The translations under genes were made by a program, and so were the position numbers. The notes below the pieces were generated by a model, which ran no database searches, was not told the origin of the DNA, and worked only from the letters and a program-made list of their open reading frames with translations. From Sciurus carolinensis (taxonomy: Eukaryota > Chordata > Mammalia > Rodentia > Sciuridae): a stretch of DNA of 64,000 nucleotides. Numbering within the stretch: the first letter of the stretch is position 1; each line of letters opens with the position of its first letter. Of this stretch, positions 33,826 through 45,810 are shown piece by piece. The stretch covers positions 29,782,750-29,846,749 of the forward strand of contig NC_062215.1 of the NCBI RefSeq assembly GCF_902686445.1, in the 5' to 3' direction.

Positions 33826-35903
33826 ATGCAAATTTCTCTAACGTGGTGTGACATATGGTGCAGATCCATAATTATTTCAAGTTCTTTGTTTTAATAAATC
33901 TTCATCAAATTATGCTAATCTCCTAGGAAAGTGGGGATTGTGGCAGAGCCCCTATCTGGGCAGCATCTCCATTTCAGAATTACCACAACTAGAACTCAGT
34001 AGAAAAATATCAGTTCAGGTCAATCTTACAGACAATACATTTTATACATCCAAAGTAACTTCTACATCTCTATTAGTCAAGGCTGGATGAAAGTTTCTAG
34101 TAGGATGGCCCCAGACAATCCTACCTTTATCTTTCTGTTTCTATCCACTTTCAGAAGAAGTCTCTGTTAAAAGGAAAGAACATTGGAATAATCAGAAGTT
34201 GAAATAGACATGTTGCAGTGTAACAGGATCACACCCATCCGGAAGTTGGGTGTATGGCTCAATCTTGCTTTAAAGATGGGAGTGACTAGGAGAAGAGATG
34301 GCTGTTCTGGGCCCGGCTGTGCCAGTGTGCATTGTCATTATGGCTAGGTCAACATTGCAGGTAAAAAGCTCTATCTACACCCAGGGTTCCTTCAAATCCC
34401 ATTTCTTTAATTTGGTCTTAACTCCTCTGATCTAGAGGGAAGCGGTCTCGAACAATATCAGGGTACTCTGAGTCATGCCACAGTTCCTGGATCTGAAACA
34501 GCAGTTCCAAGCTATGTCTTAGGAGTCAGCTATCTACCCAGATCACTCTATTCTCAGAGGCCCACCAATCCTGTCCACTGATCTGAAAGTCTGTTCTTTC
34601 TTGTGATCCTATCTCCTCTGCTGTCTCCTTTCTATGCACTCTCAATAGGTGTCCATGTTTCACACACCATTCTCCTCAACTGTTTTCTTAATCTATGAAA
34701 ATATCCATCAAATATGGCCTGTAAAATATCACAAATTTGTTTTTTTTTTTTTTTAGAACTGATCACAATGTGCTTCTCAATTGCCACTTTGGTTAAAGAA
34801 AATAAAATATTAAATTGACTCACAGTAATTCAATGTATCCCTTTTAGATTTCCTATCATTTTTTTCTCAAAATCTTTCCTCTGTTCTCAGTGGGGATCAT
34901 GAGAGACCCATAAACTGGCATTGTATAAGAAGGAAACCTTCTCCCATATGTTGTCCTTTGAGTCTTTGTTGGCTTTCTATGAGATATTTCACACCCTGCC
35001 TGGTTGCTTAGCATCCAGTGCTGGTGCCCACTCATCTGTGGTTGGTCCTTTTTGGTCATTGGGAGATCTGTTTGCACCAGCTGCTGGAATCCATGGCACC
35101 TGCCAAATCCTCTAGATTGGAGGCCCACAAAGGTGACCTGCCTATGCCAACTCCAGGCCTCTACCAAGTTACCAGTTCTTTGGGATTTCTGTAATACCTT
35201 GGGGACTGTGATGTTTTGGTGGCTGGAAAGTGCAGAGCTCTATGAAGCTGAATTCAGGTCCACAGAGCTAGGTGCTCTCATGAGCATGAAACCAGATTAC
35301 CCGGAAGAAAATATTTCTGAAAAGATTTTTAAAATACTGTCCTGTTATAATAATAATATCTGAAGATATTATCCAACCAAGTATTTAAGAATTTACCTGA
35401 GCCCCAGTTTGCCTCTCTGTAAACAGAAAGTTTTGTATACATCTATTCTTAGATGCCTTCCATTTGATGTTCACTATTTATAAATTCTGTGCTCATGTAG
35501 GACCTAGAGAAGAAGCCCTAAAATTCTCAAACAGAGCTTAGACAGTCCTTAGAAGTCCTAAGGACCGAGCTGAAAATGAACAAGTCAAGAACTGGCCTGT
35601 AAGGAAACAGACAACAGGTAGAAACAGAAAAGTAATTGGTGTACAGGGAACAAAAACCAGCAAAGGACACCTGTAGAAAAGTTGTCAGGGAAGTTAAAAG
35701 GCAAAATAGGAAGAGATAACACTTGAAAACTCACTGGCTGTTGGATAAGAAGGACTTGTCAAGCAAAGACTAGGCCAAGAGTTAGGTAAACAATGTCAGT
35801 CTCTGGGGAAGCAGGGAAAAATTGAGCAAAAAAGGCAAGGTTTCCATCCTACCAAGAATAGGATAAGGGGCAAGTTACAAAGTCAGAGAAAAATGAGAAC
35901 CAG
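33826..35903. other. 2.1 kb without recognised repeat or gene
   Basis: Apart from a poly-T run at 34740-34754, no repeat is recognised. Overlapping frames on both strands at 34856-35363 (103-119 codons) lack motifs; because they are mirror images on opposite strands, at most one could be real. Confidence 0.35.
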
Positions 35904-36314
35904 TGTTAGAGTTTGGATATGAGTTGCCCCCAAGCTCTTGTGTTAATACAGAAATGGAGGTGAAATGCTTGGTCTGTGAGAACTGTAACTTAGTCAGTCC
36001 ATCCTAGTCTGAATGAACTGAGTGACAACTGTAGATGGATGGGGCATGACTACAGGAGTGGGCCATTGGGGGTGTGCCCTGGAAGGATTCCTCTTCTCTG
36101 CAGCCTCTTCCCCCCTCCCCTACTTCCTCTCAGCCATGTCCTGAGTAAATTTCCTCCACCATGCCCTTCCGCCATGATGTACTGCCTTACCCAGAGCAAC
36201 GGACACAGCAGACCTTGGACTTCACCTCTAAACTGAGCCAAAATAAACCTACCCACCTCTAAGTTGCTCTTTGTAAAGCATTTTGGTCACAGAGAAGTGA
36301 AGCTAACTAACACA
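35904..36314 (+). mobile_element. MaLR LTR, sense
   Basis: Begins TGTTAGAGTTTGGATATGAG and ends CTAACTAACACA, with MaLR landmarks: GAATGAACTGAGTG, TCCGCCATGATGTACTGCC, AATAAACC (a poly-A signal, 36242-36249) and the terminal TTTTGGTCACAGAGAAGTG block. The five flanking bases are ACCAG on the left and CCCAG on the right, a near 5-bp target duplication as expected for this class. Solo LTR. Confidence 0.82.
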
Positions 36315-36921
36315 CCCAGTAGGTAAGATAGAAGTAAAGTTTTCAGAACTGTTAGATGATAAGAACTGGAGCAACAGCAAGAGGAAACAGATTCTGAATC
36401 CCAAAATATTAGGTTAAGGCTTCCTAAGTTTCTCCTGCTTGGGAATAAGTTCAAGAGTCTTTGACAGACTGTCATCAGAAAATGAGGTCAAGTAACCCAG
36501 CTGTGAGAAAAACAAGTTTGCAGAGACTGGAAAGCAGGCAGAATCAGACTTAATTTGCAATATGTTTGGGGGATTTCATTATTAACATCAATCCAAGTGG
36601 TTTTTAAAGACCCATGATCTTTTTAAAACTAAGAAATATTTGTCAAAGCTCCAGGGGAAACTTTTTGTTTATATCATAATTATAATCCACATCATAGACA
36701 AAATAAACAGTATTAATCTTTTTGAAAATCCTTATATCTTACTGAATTATAGCTTTTGCTTTATAACCTTGTAAGATTGCAATGTAGCATCCATATGGAA
36801 AGAGCACAAATCAGGAACAAGTTATTGAAATGTGATGACAACTAGGTAACTCTCATGCAGGTCAAAAATAAAACATGAGCAGCAACCCGGAAGCTCTCTT
36901 CCTGCCTCAGCCTAATCATTC
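36315..36921. other. no recognised feature
   Basis: About 600 bp with no recognised repeat or exon. Confidence 0.4.
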
Positions 36922-37059
36922 TTTCTTTTTTTTTGTTTTTTGTTTTTTGTTTTGAGACAGGTTCTTGCTAAGTCTTCCTTGGAGACAACCAACTTGTGAT
37001 TCTCCTGCCTCAGCCTCCCAAATTGCTGGAATTACAAGTATGAGCCACCATGCCCAGCT
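36922..37059 (-). mobile_element. B1 SINE, antisense, without ID tail
   Basis: Poly-T start, then TTTTGAGACAGGTTCTTGCT, GATTCTCCTGCCTCAGCCTC, CAAATTGCTGGAATTACAAG and GAGCCACCATGCCCAGCT: a B1/7SL-type SINE read backwards. Unlike the others here it has no ID part. The flanks CCTAATCATT (left) and GACTAATTGTT (right) are a possible decayed target duplication. Confidence 0.88.
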
Positions 37060-37133
37060 AGACTAATTGTTTTAAATGCCATTGTGAAGTGTGTTTTGAG
37101 AAAGAAGTCTATTCTCTTTAAGAATCAGAAGCA

Positions 37134-37943
37134 CAGAGGAAGATCTACAAGCAATCAAGAGATATATGAAAAAAATGTTCATCATCTCTAGTAATAAGAG
37201 AAATGCAAATCAAAACCACCCTAAGATTCCATCTCACCCCAATTAGAATGGTGATTATCAAGAATGCAAGCAACAACAGGTGTTGGCGAGGATGTGGGGA
37301 AAAAGGTACACTCATACATTGCTGGTGGGGTTGCAAATTAGGGCAGCCACTCTGGAAAGCAGTGTGGAGATTCCTCAGAAAGCTTGGAATGGAACCACCA
37401 TTTGACCCAGTTATCCCACTCCTCGGCCTATACCCAAAGGACTTAAAATCAGCATACTACAGAGATGCAGCCACATCAATGTTCATAGCTGCTCAATTCA
37501 CAATAGCCAGACTGTGGAACCAACCTAGATGTCCTTCAATTGATGAATGATAAAGAAACTGTGGTATATATATACAACGGAATATTACTCAGCTACAAAG
37601 AATAATAAATTTATGGCATTTGCAGGCAAATGGATGAAATTGGAGAATATCATGCTAAGTGAGATAAGCCAATCTCAAAAAAGCAAAGGACGAATGATTT
37701 CGCTGATAAGCAGATGATGACACATACTGGGGGTGGTAGGGGGCAAGAATGGAGGAAGGAGGGCCTGTATAGAGGGAAAAGAGGGGTGGGAGGGGTGGGG
37801 GGAAAGGGATAAAAAACAGAATGAATCAAACAACATTATCCTATGTAAATGTATGATTACGCAAATGGTATGCCTTTACTCCATGTACAAACAGAAACAA
37901 CATGTATCCCATTTGTTTACAACATAAATAAATAAATAATAAA
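37134..37943 (+). mobile_element. 5'-truncated L1 with exact 14-bp target duplication
   Basis: Flanked by AAGAATCAGAAGCA at 37120-37133 and again at 37944-37957, an exact match. The element begins in the ORF2p C-terminal region and keeps 115 codons open (37203-37550), including [20 protein letters not shown] and [17 protein letters not shown] frameshift follows at the SIDE-W boundary. The 3' UTR has the G-rich tract but lacks the TTAGGG hexamers, reading GGTGGTAGGGGGCAAGAATG where the array sits in other copies. The tail is a short AATAAATAAATAATAAAA. Confidence 0.95.
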
Positions 37944-37957
37944 AAGAATCAGAAGCA

Positions 37958-38203
37958 AATTTTTAAATGCCTTAAGAGTGCAGAATCAGTGAAGAAACTA
38001 ATGGGAGGTGAATTATCAATTAACCGTTAAACCAACGACAGGCTTTCAGGGGGAAAGAGTCAGAAGGCAGAGTGGAGCAGGCAGAAGGAAGATGGTCTCT
38101 TCATGGAAAAGCTCCATTTAGTCATGTACCCTTGTTCATTTATGGTGTGCACGGGAGAGGGGCAGTACAGGGTCATTTGAAGGTAGACTGAGGTTAGTTA
38201 AAG
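37958..38203. other. no recognised feature
   Basis: Short interval between the L1 and the next SINE. Nothing recognised. Confidence 0.4.
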
Positions 38204-38213
38204 ATGCATACTG

Positions 38214-38374
38214 CAGCTGGGCGCGGTGGTGCATGCCAGCCTCAGCATCTAAACCAGGCTCTAAGTAATTTAAAGAGACCCTGTCTGAAAATAAAAATAT
38301 AAAAAAGGACTGGGGATGTGGCTCAGTGATTAAACACCCCAGGTTCGATCCCTGGTAACAACAACAACAAAAAA
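38214..38374 (+). mobile_element. B1-dID SINE with exact 10-bp target duplication
   Basis: Flanked by ATGCATACTG at 38204-38213 and 38375-38384. The B1 head is shortened (CTGGGCGCGGTGGTGCATGC, then a gap), followed by an ID tail GACTGGGGATGTGGCTCAGT ... CCAGGTTCGATCCCTGGT and an (AAC)n-type tail. The GTTCGATCC B-box core is intact, so this is one of the younger SINEs here. Confidence 0.93.
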
Positions 38375-38384
38375 ATGCATACTG

Positions 38385-38835
38385 TAAACTAAGCGAACAC
38401 TAGAAATTTTTAAGAGAAGTGAATGCCAGCTTAATTGTGAACATGATGCCTTGAAGGGAGCACACCGCACGTTTCTTTGGTCTTTTGAATTCAACTATCT
38501 AAAGCGATGGCAAATATTACACGCTTCATTCTACATACTGTCATTCAGTTGCACTCTCTAAATAGGAGCCACGACAGGTCTTGGGAACCAAATGGGTTAC
38601 ATATATGTTCTGCATCCAGGATGCCACATGAAGGAGCGTACAAGCATGTATGTCCCCACTACAGTCATGGGGTATAAACATAAATTAAGCTTTACTAGAG
38701 AAAAATTCATGAATAGAAAGCACATGATCATAAGTTCCTATTTTTCCATAAGTAAGAGTGTTTGGGCTTGAAGAGCTAAACCGAATACACAAAGTAAAAA
38801 TCTTCAATAAAGGAACTCTGTATTTGTAATGCTGT
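38385..38835. other. no recognised feature
   Basis: About 450 bp unrecognised. The minus-strand frame at 38685-38903 runs into the adjacent MER5A-like relic. Confidence 0.4.
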
Positions 38836-38975
38836 ACCTCAGTGATTTTCAAAGTGTGGTCCCTGCTCTGATCCACCCTTCTCCTGTCATGGACCAGCAG
38901 CATCAGTCACCAACTAGAGACTCAGAAGAAATGCAAACTCTTGGAACCCCTCCATATCGACTGAGTTGATTTCCC
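38836..38975 (+). mobile_element. MER5A-like DNA transposon relic
   Basis: TCAGTGATTTTCAAAGTGTG, GGTCCCTGCTCTG, GGACCAGCAGCATCAGTCAC and AGAAATGCAAACTCTTGGAA follow the MER5A order closely. It has an insertion of about 20 bp between GGTCCCTG and the GGACCAGCAG block. The best preserved of the four MER5A-like pieces here. Confidence 0.85.
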
Positions 38976-38984
38976 TTGAGACTT

Positions 38985-39790
38985 CTGATTTGACCCATGG
39001 AATATTAAGAAGCATGTTCCTTAATTTCCAAGTATTTAGAGATTTTTCTTTTAGCTCTCTTTCAAAGTTGTTATTATATAAAAGAATGGTTTTAAATGAT
39101 TTAACCTTGCAAATTTGCTAAGTTCTATTTTCCTTTCCATGGTTCGGATGTGTTCTATCTTGGAAAACGTACCATGTGCACCTGAAAATAATGTGTACTC
39201 TGATGTTCTTTGAATGATATGTATGATCAATGCCAATTAGATACCTCTGGTTGACAGTCTTGTTATCTCCATGCTTGCTGATTTTCTGTCTAGCGAGTCT
39301 ATTAATTATTGAAACAGTGGTGTTGAAGTCCCCGAATGAGTATAGATGTATCTATCTCTTCTTCCCTTTCAGTTTTGTCATTTTGGCTTCATGAATTTTG
39401 AAGCTTTGTTGTACAGAGGTATACGTTTAGGATTGTTATATCCTAGTTGGGTAGGACTTTTATCATTATTTGATATTCCTCTTTTGTCCCAGTAATTTTC
39501 TTTGTCCTAAAATCTACCTATTATATTGGTATAGCCATCTCAGCTTCTTTTGATTAGTGGTTGTCTAGTTTCTCTTATTGCCTTCTTTCATGTTCAACCT
39601 ACCTACATCATTATTTTTGAAGACAGTTTCTATTGGGTAGCACACAATTGGGTCATTTTTTTTAACCCATTCTATCATCTTCTGTCATCATTTCTAGACT
39701 GCTATTGAGTTCATTCATTGAGCTTTTATTTCATGCATTCTATTTTGCAGCTATGAAATTTCAGTCTTGGAAGTTAACCCTCCAGCCCCT
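38985..39790 (-). mobile_element. ancient L1M ORF2 fragment, antisense
   Basis: Typical antisense old-L1 phrases: TTAATTTCCAAGTATTTAGA, GTGTTCTATCTTGGAAAACG, TGAAGTCCCCGAATGAGTAT, TTTTGTCATTTTGGCTTCAT and CTATATTGGTATAGCCATC-like wording near 39520. No frame survives. This part corresponds to ORF2 upstream of the reverse transcriptase. Confidence 0.8.
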
Positions 39791-41302
39791 GATGATAGAC
39801 TCCTCAGTCAACTTCTTGAATGTAACTGTATGATCCATAACTCCTCAAAGCCATCGCTGGATTACTGATGACGAATCTCTAAGACAAATGTTTAATGTTT
39901 TAAGCCATTGGGTTCTAATTTAATTTGTAATAATAACAAAATACAATTCGTGCTGTTCTTCTTTTTATGTAAATAGGTATTTAGGACAGGAGGACTTCAA
40001 AGATTTATTTTATAAATACCACTTTTATCAAATGGAACCAGTACTCAGGGTACCTATGCCCAAAATGTTTAAAATGGTATCAATTAAAACAAATCTAAAA
40101 TTTTTTGGCCTTCTCTGGATGAGGAAGTCTGTTTTATCAAACATACCATAAGAGATAAGCAATGTGCTAAACATCTAAACTTATTTACGCCATGAAGTGT
40201 ATCATAAGACCATCTTGGAAAAATCCTCATAGGTGATATTAGTACATTTCTTGGGCCAGAGATCCTTGGTATCACCTGTAAGTTAGTGGTAGGATTTTAG
40301 CTTCTTAAGATTTCTGGTTTAAACAATCTAAGCTGCAAGTTCTCTTCTATTGCATCTAAGAAACTGGTACCTGGAACTTCCTATGAGCAAGCAATGCACT
40401 CTTATTCAAGAGATGTGGAAGATATGAAATATATCTTATCAGATATATTGTCTCTGCCTCAGGTCTTTGTCCACGTAGAAAATTATCAAGATATTTGAAT
40501 AATAAAGAGCCCAAATTCTTTTCACTCTGAGCTTTTAAGTCCAAATCATCGACAGACATCTAAAGAAATCAAACAGATTTTTTAACCTAATAATAATGAA
40601 AATAACCAACACATATTACAAATAATCGCCATTACACTATCATAGTGCCCTCTCCAGCTAAAGAAAATTAATAACAAAGTGGCCAAAAATGCCAAAAAAA
40701 AAAAAAAAAAACAACTATTTTGAAAACCCTCTAGAGGTCCTGCAAATCAGGGTTTCTAGTTTGAAATGTTCAAAAGCACCTGTTCCTAGCACAAACTGTC
40801 CAGATGTAAGATGATGTTATAGTTTATTCTGGGACTAAGGAGATAATATCTGATCATTCTATGTCTATGAAGTCTTGGTTATGCTTCTGTCATTCAAAGT
40901 CATACAAAGAAAATATAATCTGTGTGTATCCATGCACTGCTTAGACAGATGGGAGCACAGCAGGTAGGTAAATACTGACATTCTCTTCCATGAATGCCTT
41001 CAAAGGAAAGGTCAAAGATAAGATAGTAAGTAAAGCGAATGCAGATGAGGCAGAACATCTGTTTGAACAGGAATAATAGAGGAAATATTCATTGCTTTTC
41101 CACATAGAATTTTCTCCTGTGAGTTATCAATGAACATTTATTTGCTTATTTCTTTATTCTTTATAGACTACTGCATTAGTTTTCTGCTTAAAATTAATAG
41201 CTTGATAAAATAAGCCACAAGAAATATTTTTTTTCTTTTTTGTTGGATTTTCTAAGCTTCGAAGCATAAGCAAAGTTATTATTGTTATTAGAGATGGCCT
41301 AA
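39791..41302. other. 1.5 kb without recognised repeat or gene
   Basis: AT-rich with a poly-A run at 40694-40712. Frames of 61-71 codons on the minus strand show nothing recognisable. Confidence 0.35.
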
Positions 41303-41312
41303 CCCAGAAAGG

Positions 41313-41396
41313 CGACTTTTTTGTGTATGTGTGTGATTGAATCCAGGGCCTCATGCAGGGTAACCGCATATCCTATAACTGAGCTGTATCCCCAAT
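41313..41396 (-). mobile_element. ID SINE, antisense
   Basis: TGATTGAATCCAGGGCCTCA then ATAACTGAGCTGTATCCCCAATC: the reverse complement is a decayed ID core. Flanks CCCAGAAAGG (41303-41312) and CCCAGAAGG (41397-41405) are a probable target duplication with one deleted base. Confidence 0.82.
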
Positions 41397-41405
41397 CCCA
41401 GAAGG

Positions 41406-42494
41406 ATGATAATTTGAAAGTAGAAATCTTCAAACTATTGTATTAAAGAACCCAGATCAATACAATTTTTATCTTGGCTTATAGACTGTTTCTTCTCTTT
41501 GGAAGCATTTGATACTTTTCATTTCCCTAAATAATCTCATTTCTCCATTTGCATGTCAGAGGATAACTGACTTTCTCATCTCTATAGTCTTCCTTATTTT
41601 CTTCACAGACAAATCCCTCCATTTCAGCTATCTCTTTCAACTAGTAGTTTCACAGATTCGGATTTAGCTGCTCGAGGTGGGGTCCAGGCACAAGCCCATT
41701 TTTCACATGTCTTGTAATTTTGTATTATGTATTAGACAATGTGTAGAAAAGGATGGTAAAGACCAAAATAGAATATTGTTCCATTTGTCTTGTTTTCTGA
41801 AAGTGAACGTCTTTCCCCATGTCTGAGGGTTAGGGTGGGAAATTGAACATTCACATTACTCCAGAAGTTGTTTATCTTCAGCTGGGCTGCAGTTTTAATT
41901 AGATTGAGTTCATTTATTAGCCTGACCTCCAACTTCCTGCAACAGCTCTCCAGAATAAATCCATCCCTTGAATCTTCACAGTGTATGAAATAGGAACAGG
42001 GTTGGGTGACATTTTCAGATACTTCTGGTTCATCTTTTAATTCAAATTCATAAGGCTCAAAGAATCTAAATACTATGAAAATGTGAAGCTTGTGCAAAAA
42101 TATATTCTGCTTTCTAACTCCTATACATCCCTCACAAAATTTTTGGTGGGAGGAGCTATAGCAAAGGAATGTAATTTCACACTGAGACTGGTTCTGTCCA
42201 GTTACCAATTCATTTCAACAGTGTCATTTAAAAGCTCAGCTGGTTTATCCTGGTCCCTGCAAAATCTTTTAATATGTTCAATCTGTTCTTACACATGTAC
42301 ATACCCAGAGCAGGCACCTTCTCTCAGGTATGAATTGCTTGTATCTTTTAATGAAGGATTCCTCCCTCACTCATATGCAGTTAATCAAGGCTTCCTTATT
42401 TTCTTCATAGCCCCACACAAAAGCATGATTTTTATATTATCTGTTTTTCTTTCTTGTTACTATAGTAACAAAGGTCTTTTGCAATTGGAAGTAG
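41406..42494. other. 1.1 kb without recognised repeat; holds an unexplained 158-codon minus-strand frame
   Basis: The frame at 41732-42208 (minus) is the longest non-L1 frame that is not simply a repeat. It is cysteine-containing, low in complexity bias and ends without a recognisable motif. I see no splice or promoter signal supporting it, and a plus-strand frame of 145 codons overlaps its upstream part. It is not called as a gene. Confidence 0.3.
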
Positions 42495-42562
42495 AAATCT
42501 GCTACTACCAGAGATGCTGATTCATCAACCTATGGACCTTACTTTGAGAAATCTGATTTAGA
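42495..42562 (+). mobile_element. MER5A-like terminal fragment
   Basis: GAGATGCTGATTCATCAACC, then TGGACCTTACTTTGAGAAAT, resembles the last ~65 bp of MER5A (ATGCTGATGCTGCTGGTCC...ACTTTGAG). Confidence 0.5.
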
Positions 42563-43564
42563 GTCATGACTAGATATAGTTAGAGCAAGGACTAGATATT
42601 ATTTTATATTGCCAATAGCCTGAGGCTATTAGACAAGTAAGGAAACTGTCTTATTTCAACTAGGTATCAGAAATACCAGTCATTAGGAATTCTATTAACC
42701 ATCCCTTCCTGGTTTATATGGACTTTTTCTCAACTTTTACTATTGGTTTCTCAGAGCCTAACCTTCTACTCTCTATTTTAAGTGTTGAAATAAAACTCAT
42801 TCTCAAAAAGTGTACAGCAAAGGAATGTCTTACTCCCCCCACCAAAAGTTAAATGAATATTAAAAATTAATCAATACATTTTGTTTCTACTATGTTCAAC
42901 AATGAATGAGCACTGTATACAACACTCAAGTAAATACTTTTGATGATTGAAGAGTGTAGTTATTCTGGCCCCACCCATTTATCTTTATCCTCTTTAATTT
43001 CCAATTTCATTTCTACAAAGCCTAGCTAGAATAATAATCCTTTTCATTTCACTAAAAGTTTTTATTTAAAAACTTTTAATAGCTCCTTTTTCCTACAGTT
43101 TGAATTTTCATTTTGGCGATTAAGGTTTTTCAAAATGGGGTCTCAAACTATATTTCTAGTTTGCTTCTTTGCATGTACCATGTTTCAACCAACTGGAAGA
43201 AGAGTTGTAGGTTTCTTGAATATGGCCCCTGATTTTCCATCTCTATGATTCTTGCATGATAAAGGTAGAAGCAATGCTTTCACAATGCCCTCTTAACCTA
43301 TTAAAATCTTATGCACACTTCAGCACCCATTTCAAATGACAGTCACCTTTGAAACTAGACATGAGCCCTTGCTCCTTCCATTTCCTACCACATGTAGCTT
43401 GTACCTCTCTAAAGTGTTTAATCCTATGCTGCAGTCATGGGTATTTTCATTTGCTTGTTTCTGAAGCCAGAGTGTGAGTCCCAGCAGGGCGGGGATTATG
43501 CTGACATGTCTATCACCACACATCCTCACTGGCAAAATCAATTGCATGTCTAGTATATATTTGA

Positions 43565-43626
43565 CCTAACAGCTGCTTTCTTGTAAACAGTCAGATGGTA
43601 TTGTTAGTACCATGAAACTTGCATTT
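43565..43626. repeat. local direct duplication, copy A
   Basis: Begins CCTAACAGCTGCTTTCTTGT and ends near GAAACTTGCATTT. Matches 44183-44245 in the same orientation with about seven differences, 618 bp apart. Weak similarity may extend ~15 bp further left (a GTATA...ATTT(T)G-like stretch). Confidence 0.85.
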
Positions 43627-44182
43627 CTTTAAAATATGAGAGTATTTTATTTGAAAAAGTATTGGTCACCATGTGAACAACTCACTTATTTTACAGACAA
43701 AATACATTGGGCTCTAGAAAACTGAATTGAATTTCACCAAATTTAAACAAACTCAAATATAAATTATGAAAGTGATATTTACTTATGTGGATCTGCATTA
43801 GAAAAGACTGAGCATGATTTACATAAAGGGAAATATGCTGCCCCTGAACTCCAATTGTTTTCCACGTGATGTTTAGATTTACCATAGTTGATTATTCCCT
43901 TTTATTTTACCCTGAATGAAATAGTCCTAACAGAGTCAATCAAGGCAAACCTTCATTCATTTTAATGAGTCTTTTCTGGTATAAATGCAAAGTTTATAGA
44001 GGATTGATGTGACTAAGACATTTCAGGACACGCATTATTACCCAATTATGCATCTTACAGCAATCAATGATTTTATATATTCTCATTCTAGGCCTTTTGA
44101 ATAGTTTTAAAAAACATTAATTCATTCATTAAAATTAATGCCAAATTTTAATTCTGAACATATTGTATAATATTTTGGCCTG

Positions 44183-44245
44183 CCTAACAGCTGCTTTCTT
44201 GTAAGCAGTCAGATGGTATCATTAATACCATAAAACTTTGCATTT
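44183..44245. repeat. local direct duplication, copy B
   Basis: Second copy of the 43565-43626 segment with one extra T near its end. Neither copy belongs to a family that I recognise. Confidence 0.85.
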
Positions 44246-45086
44246 GCATACCTTTGTGTCTTTCCTCAAGGAATATCAGTGCTTCTGTGCAGGTTCCTCA
44301 AGAGGAACTCAACATGTGTAGAGGGCTGGAGGGGTGGTGAGTGGCTGGCCATAAGACCAAAGGTTGTGTATTTCTCACCTTATGACAAATGAATCCACAC
44401 AGTCTCACTTAGAAGGCTTGTGAACAAACACATGATTCACCTCCAATTCTGTTTTGTATTCAGTCTCAGCTGGCTCTAAACCTGTTCTTTTATTTTGTAG
44501 GACAGGCTAGAAATCTTCAGATACAACCAAGGTCAGCACTGAAAAAAATCAATACCCCTGTGAGTATCAGTTCACCATCCAGCTTCTCCACTGTCCCACC
44601 ATATTGCCTTTTGAACAAGCAGAGCAGTGTGTGAGTCACGCGCTTACATGTGTATCTGAGGTGGATGCTATCCAGTGGAATCAGAGATGTTTAGACTAAT
44701 ACTTTTGCAAAGGAGGAGTAGCATCAAACTTATGAAGAATTACCCAGACAGAATCAACAATCATTCTCCTGGAGACTAGATGAGCTCTTCTCACTTCTTT
44801 TAAACCAAAACTCTCAGTATAAAGGAAGCATTGAAATACATGTATATCTTTTCACAGCAATTATGACACAGTTTCTAATAAGTGTTCAGATGGAATTCTG
44901 AAAGATAAATGATAAGTTATATATAAGTTATAAATTAAATTTAGCTCTATTAAGTAACCAAAGTCTCTCCTTAACTTGAAAAACAATATCTGAACTCTAA
45001 CTCTTCACATTCAGAAAAATTTCAACTATCCGTTTCTTGACTTTCTAAATGTTATCCAGTATGGTATACTTTAAAACTGGGACAAT

Positions 45087-45494
45087 TGTTATGGTTTAGA
45101 TGTGATGTCCCCCAAAAGCTCACGTGTGAGGCAATGAAAGGAGGTTCAAAGGAGAAACGATTGGGTTGTGAGAGTCTTAACCCAATTAGTGAATTAAACC
45201 CCTGATTGGGATTAACTGATTGGTAACTGAAGTGGGAGGGTGCTGCTGGAGGAGGTGGGAATTGGGATGTGGCTTTGGGGTATATATTTGTATCTGGCAC
45301 GTGGAGACCTCTCTCTGCTTCCTGATCACCATGGTGTGAGTTGTTTCCCTCCACCACACTCTCCCACCATGATGTTCTGCCCCACCTGGAGCCCTGAGGA
45401 ATGGGGCCTGTGAGTCCTCAAATAAACTTTTTCTCCTCTACAATTGTTCAGATGGGGTCCCTTAGTCACCATGGCAAAAAAGCTGACTAAAACA
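45087..45494 (+). mobile_element. MaLR LTR, sense, complete
   Basis: Starts TGTTATGGTTTAGATGTGAT and ends CTGACTAAAACA. Ordered landmarks: CCCCCAAAAGCTCACGTGTG, GATTGGGTTGTGAGAG, CACCACACTCTCCCACCATG, AATAAA poly-A signal (45421-45426) and the final TTAGTCACCATGGC. Flanking 5-mers ACAAT (left) and ATAAT (right) are a near 5-bp duplication. Solo LTR: no internal region adjoins it. Confidence 0.88.
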
Positions 45495-45589
45495 ATAATT
45501 AATAAAAAATATAGCTGTAGGGACACTGAAGTAGTTAAAGATGAGGAGAAGGAAAAGGAGGAACAATGATATTGGAGAAAATTCACTGT

Positions 45590-45810
45590 CAAAGTAGGAA
45601 TGTAATCAAATCTTGAATAATTGAGCAGTGTACTGATAGTACATCAACTATACTCAACTGTATTATAAAAGTTAAAAGAAAAAATATTGAAATGACTATA
45701 GTTACAATGATTTATTAGAGGAGAAACAACATAAAATGTAAATTGTGACATCAGTAAAAAAGTGTGGGGGGAGAAGAAGGGAAGTGCAGGGCATTTACGT
45801 GTGGGTATTT
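45590..45810 (+). mobile_element. ancient L1M inter-ORF fragment
   Basis: AAGTTAAAAGAAAAAATATT, TAAATTGTGACATCAGTAAA and GTGTGGGGGGAGAAG are the marks of the old-L1 region between ORF1 and ORF2. It lies upstream of an ORF1-type piece (45850 on), the reverse of normal element order, so it is either a separate insertion or a rearrangement. Confidence 0.6.

Larger units (their letters stand above)
42563..45086. other. 2.5 kb without recognised repeat or gene; contains a local duplication
   Basis: No SINE, LINE or LTR recognised. A ~62-bp segment occurs twice (43565-43626 and 44183-44245) and is listed separately. Confidence 0.35.

Noticed and set aside
41732..42208. 158-codon minus-strand open frame, possibly a small gene or retropseudogene
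   Set aside because: No recognisable domain or family, no poly-A tail or splice context, and a 145-codon plus-strand frame overlaps its start. A frame of this length can arise by chance in 64 kb read six ways. A protein search could reverse this.
43565..44245. CRISPR-like repeat array
   Set aside because: Only two repeat copies, 618 bp apart, with substitutions, in a mammalian context full of SINEs and LINEs.
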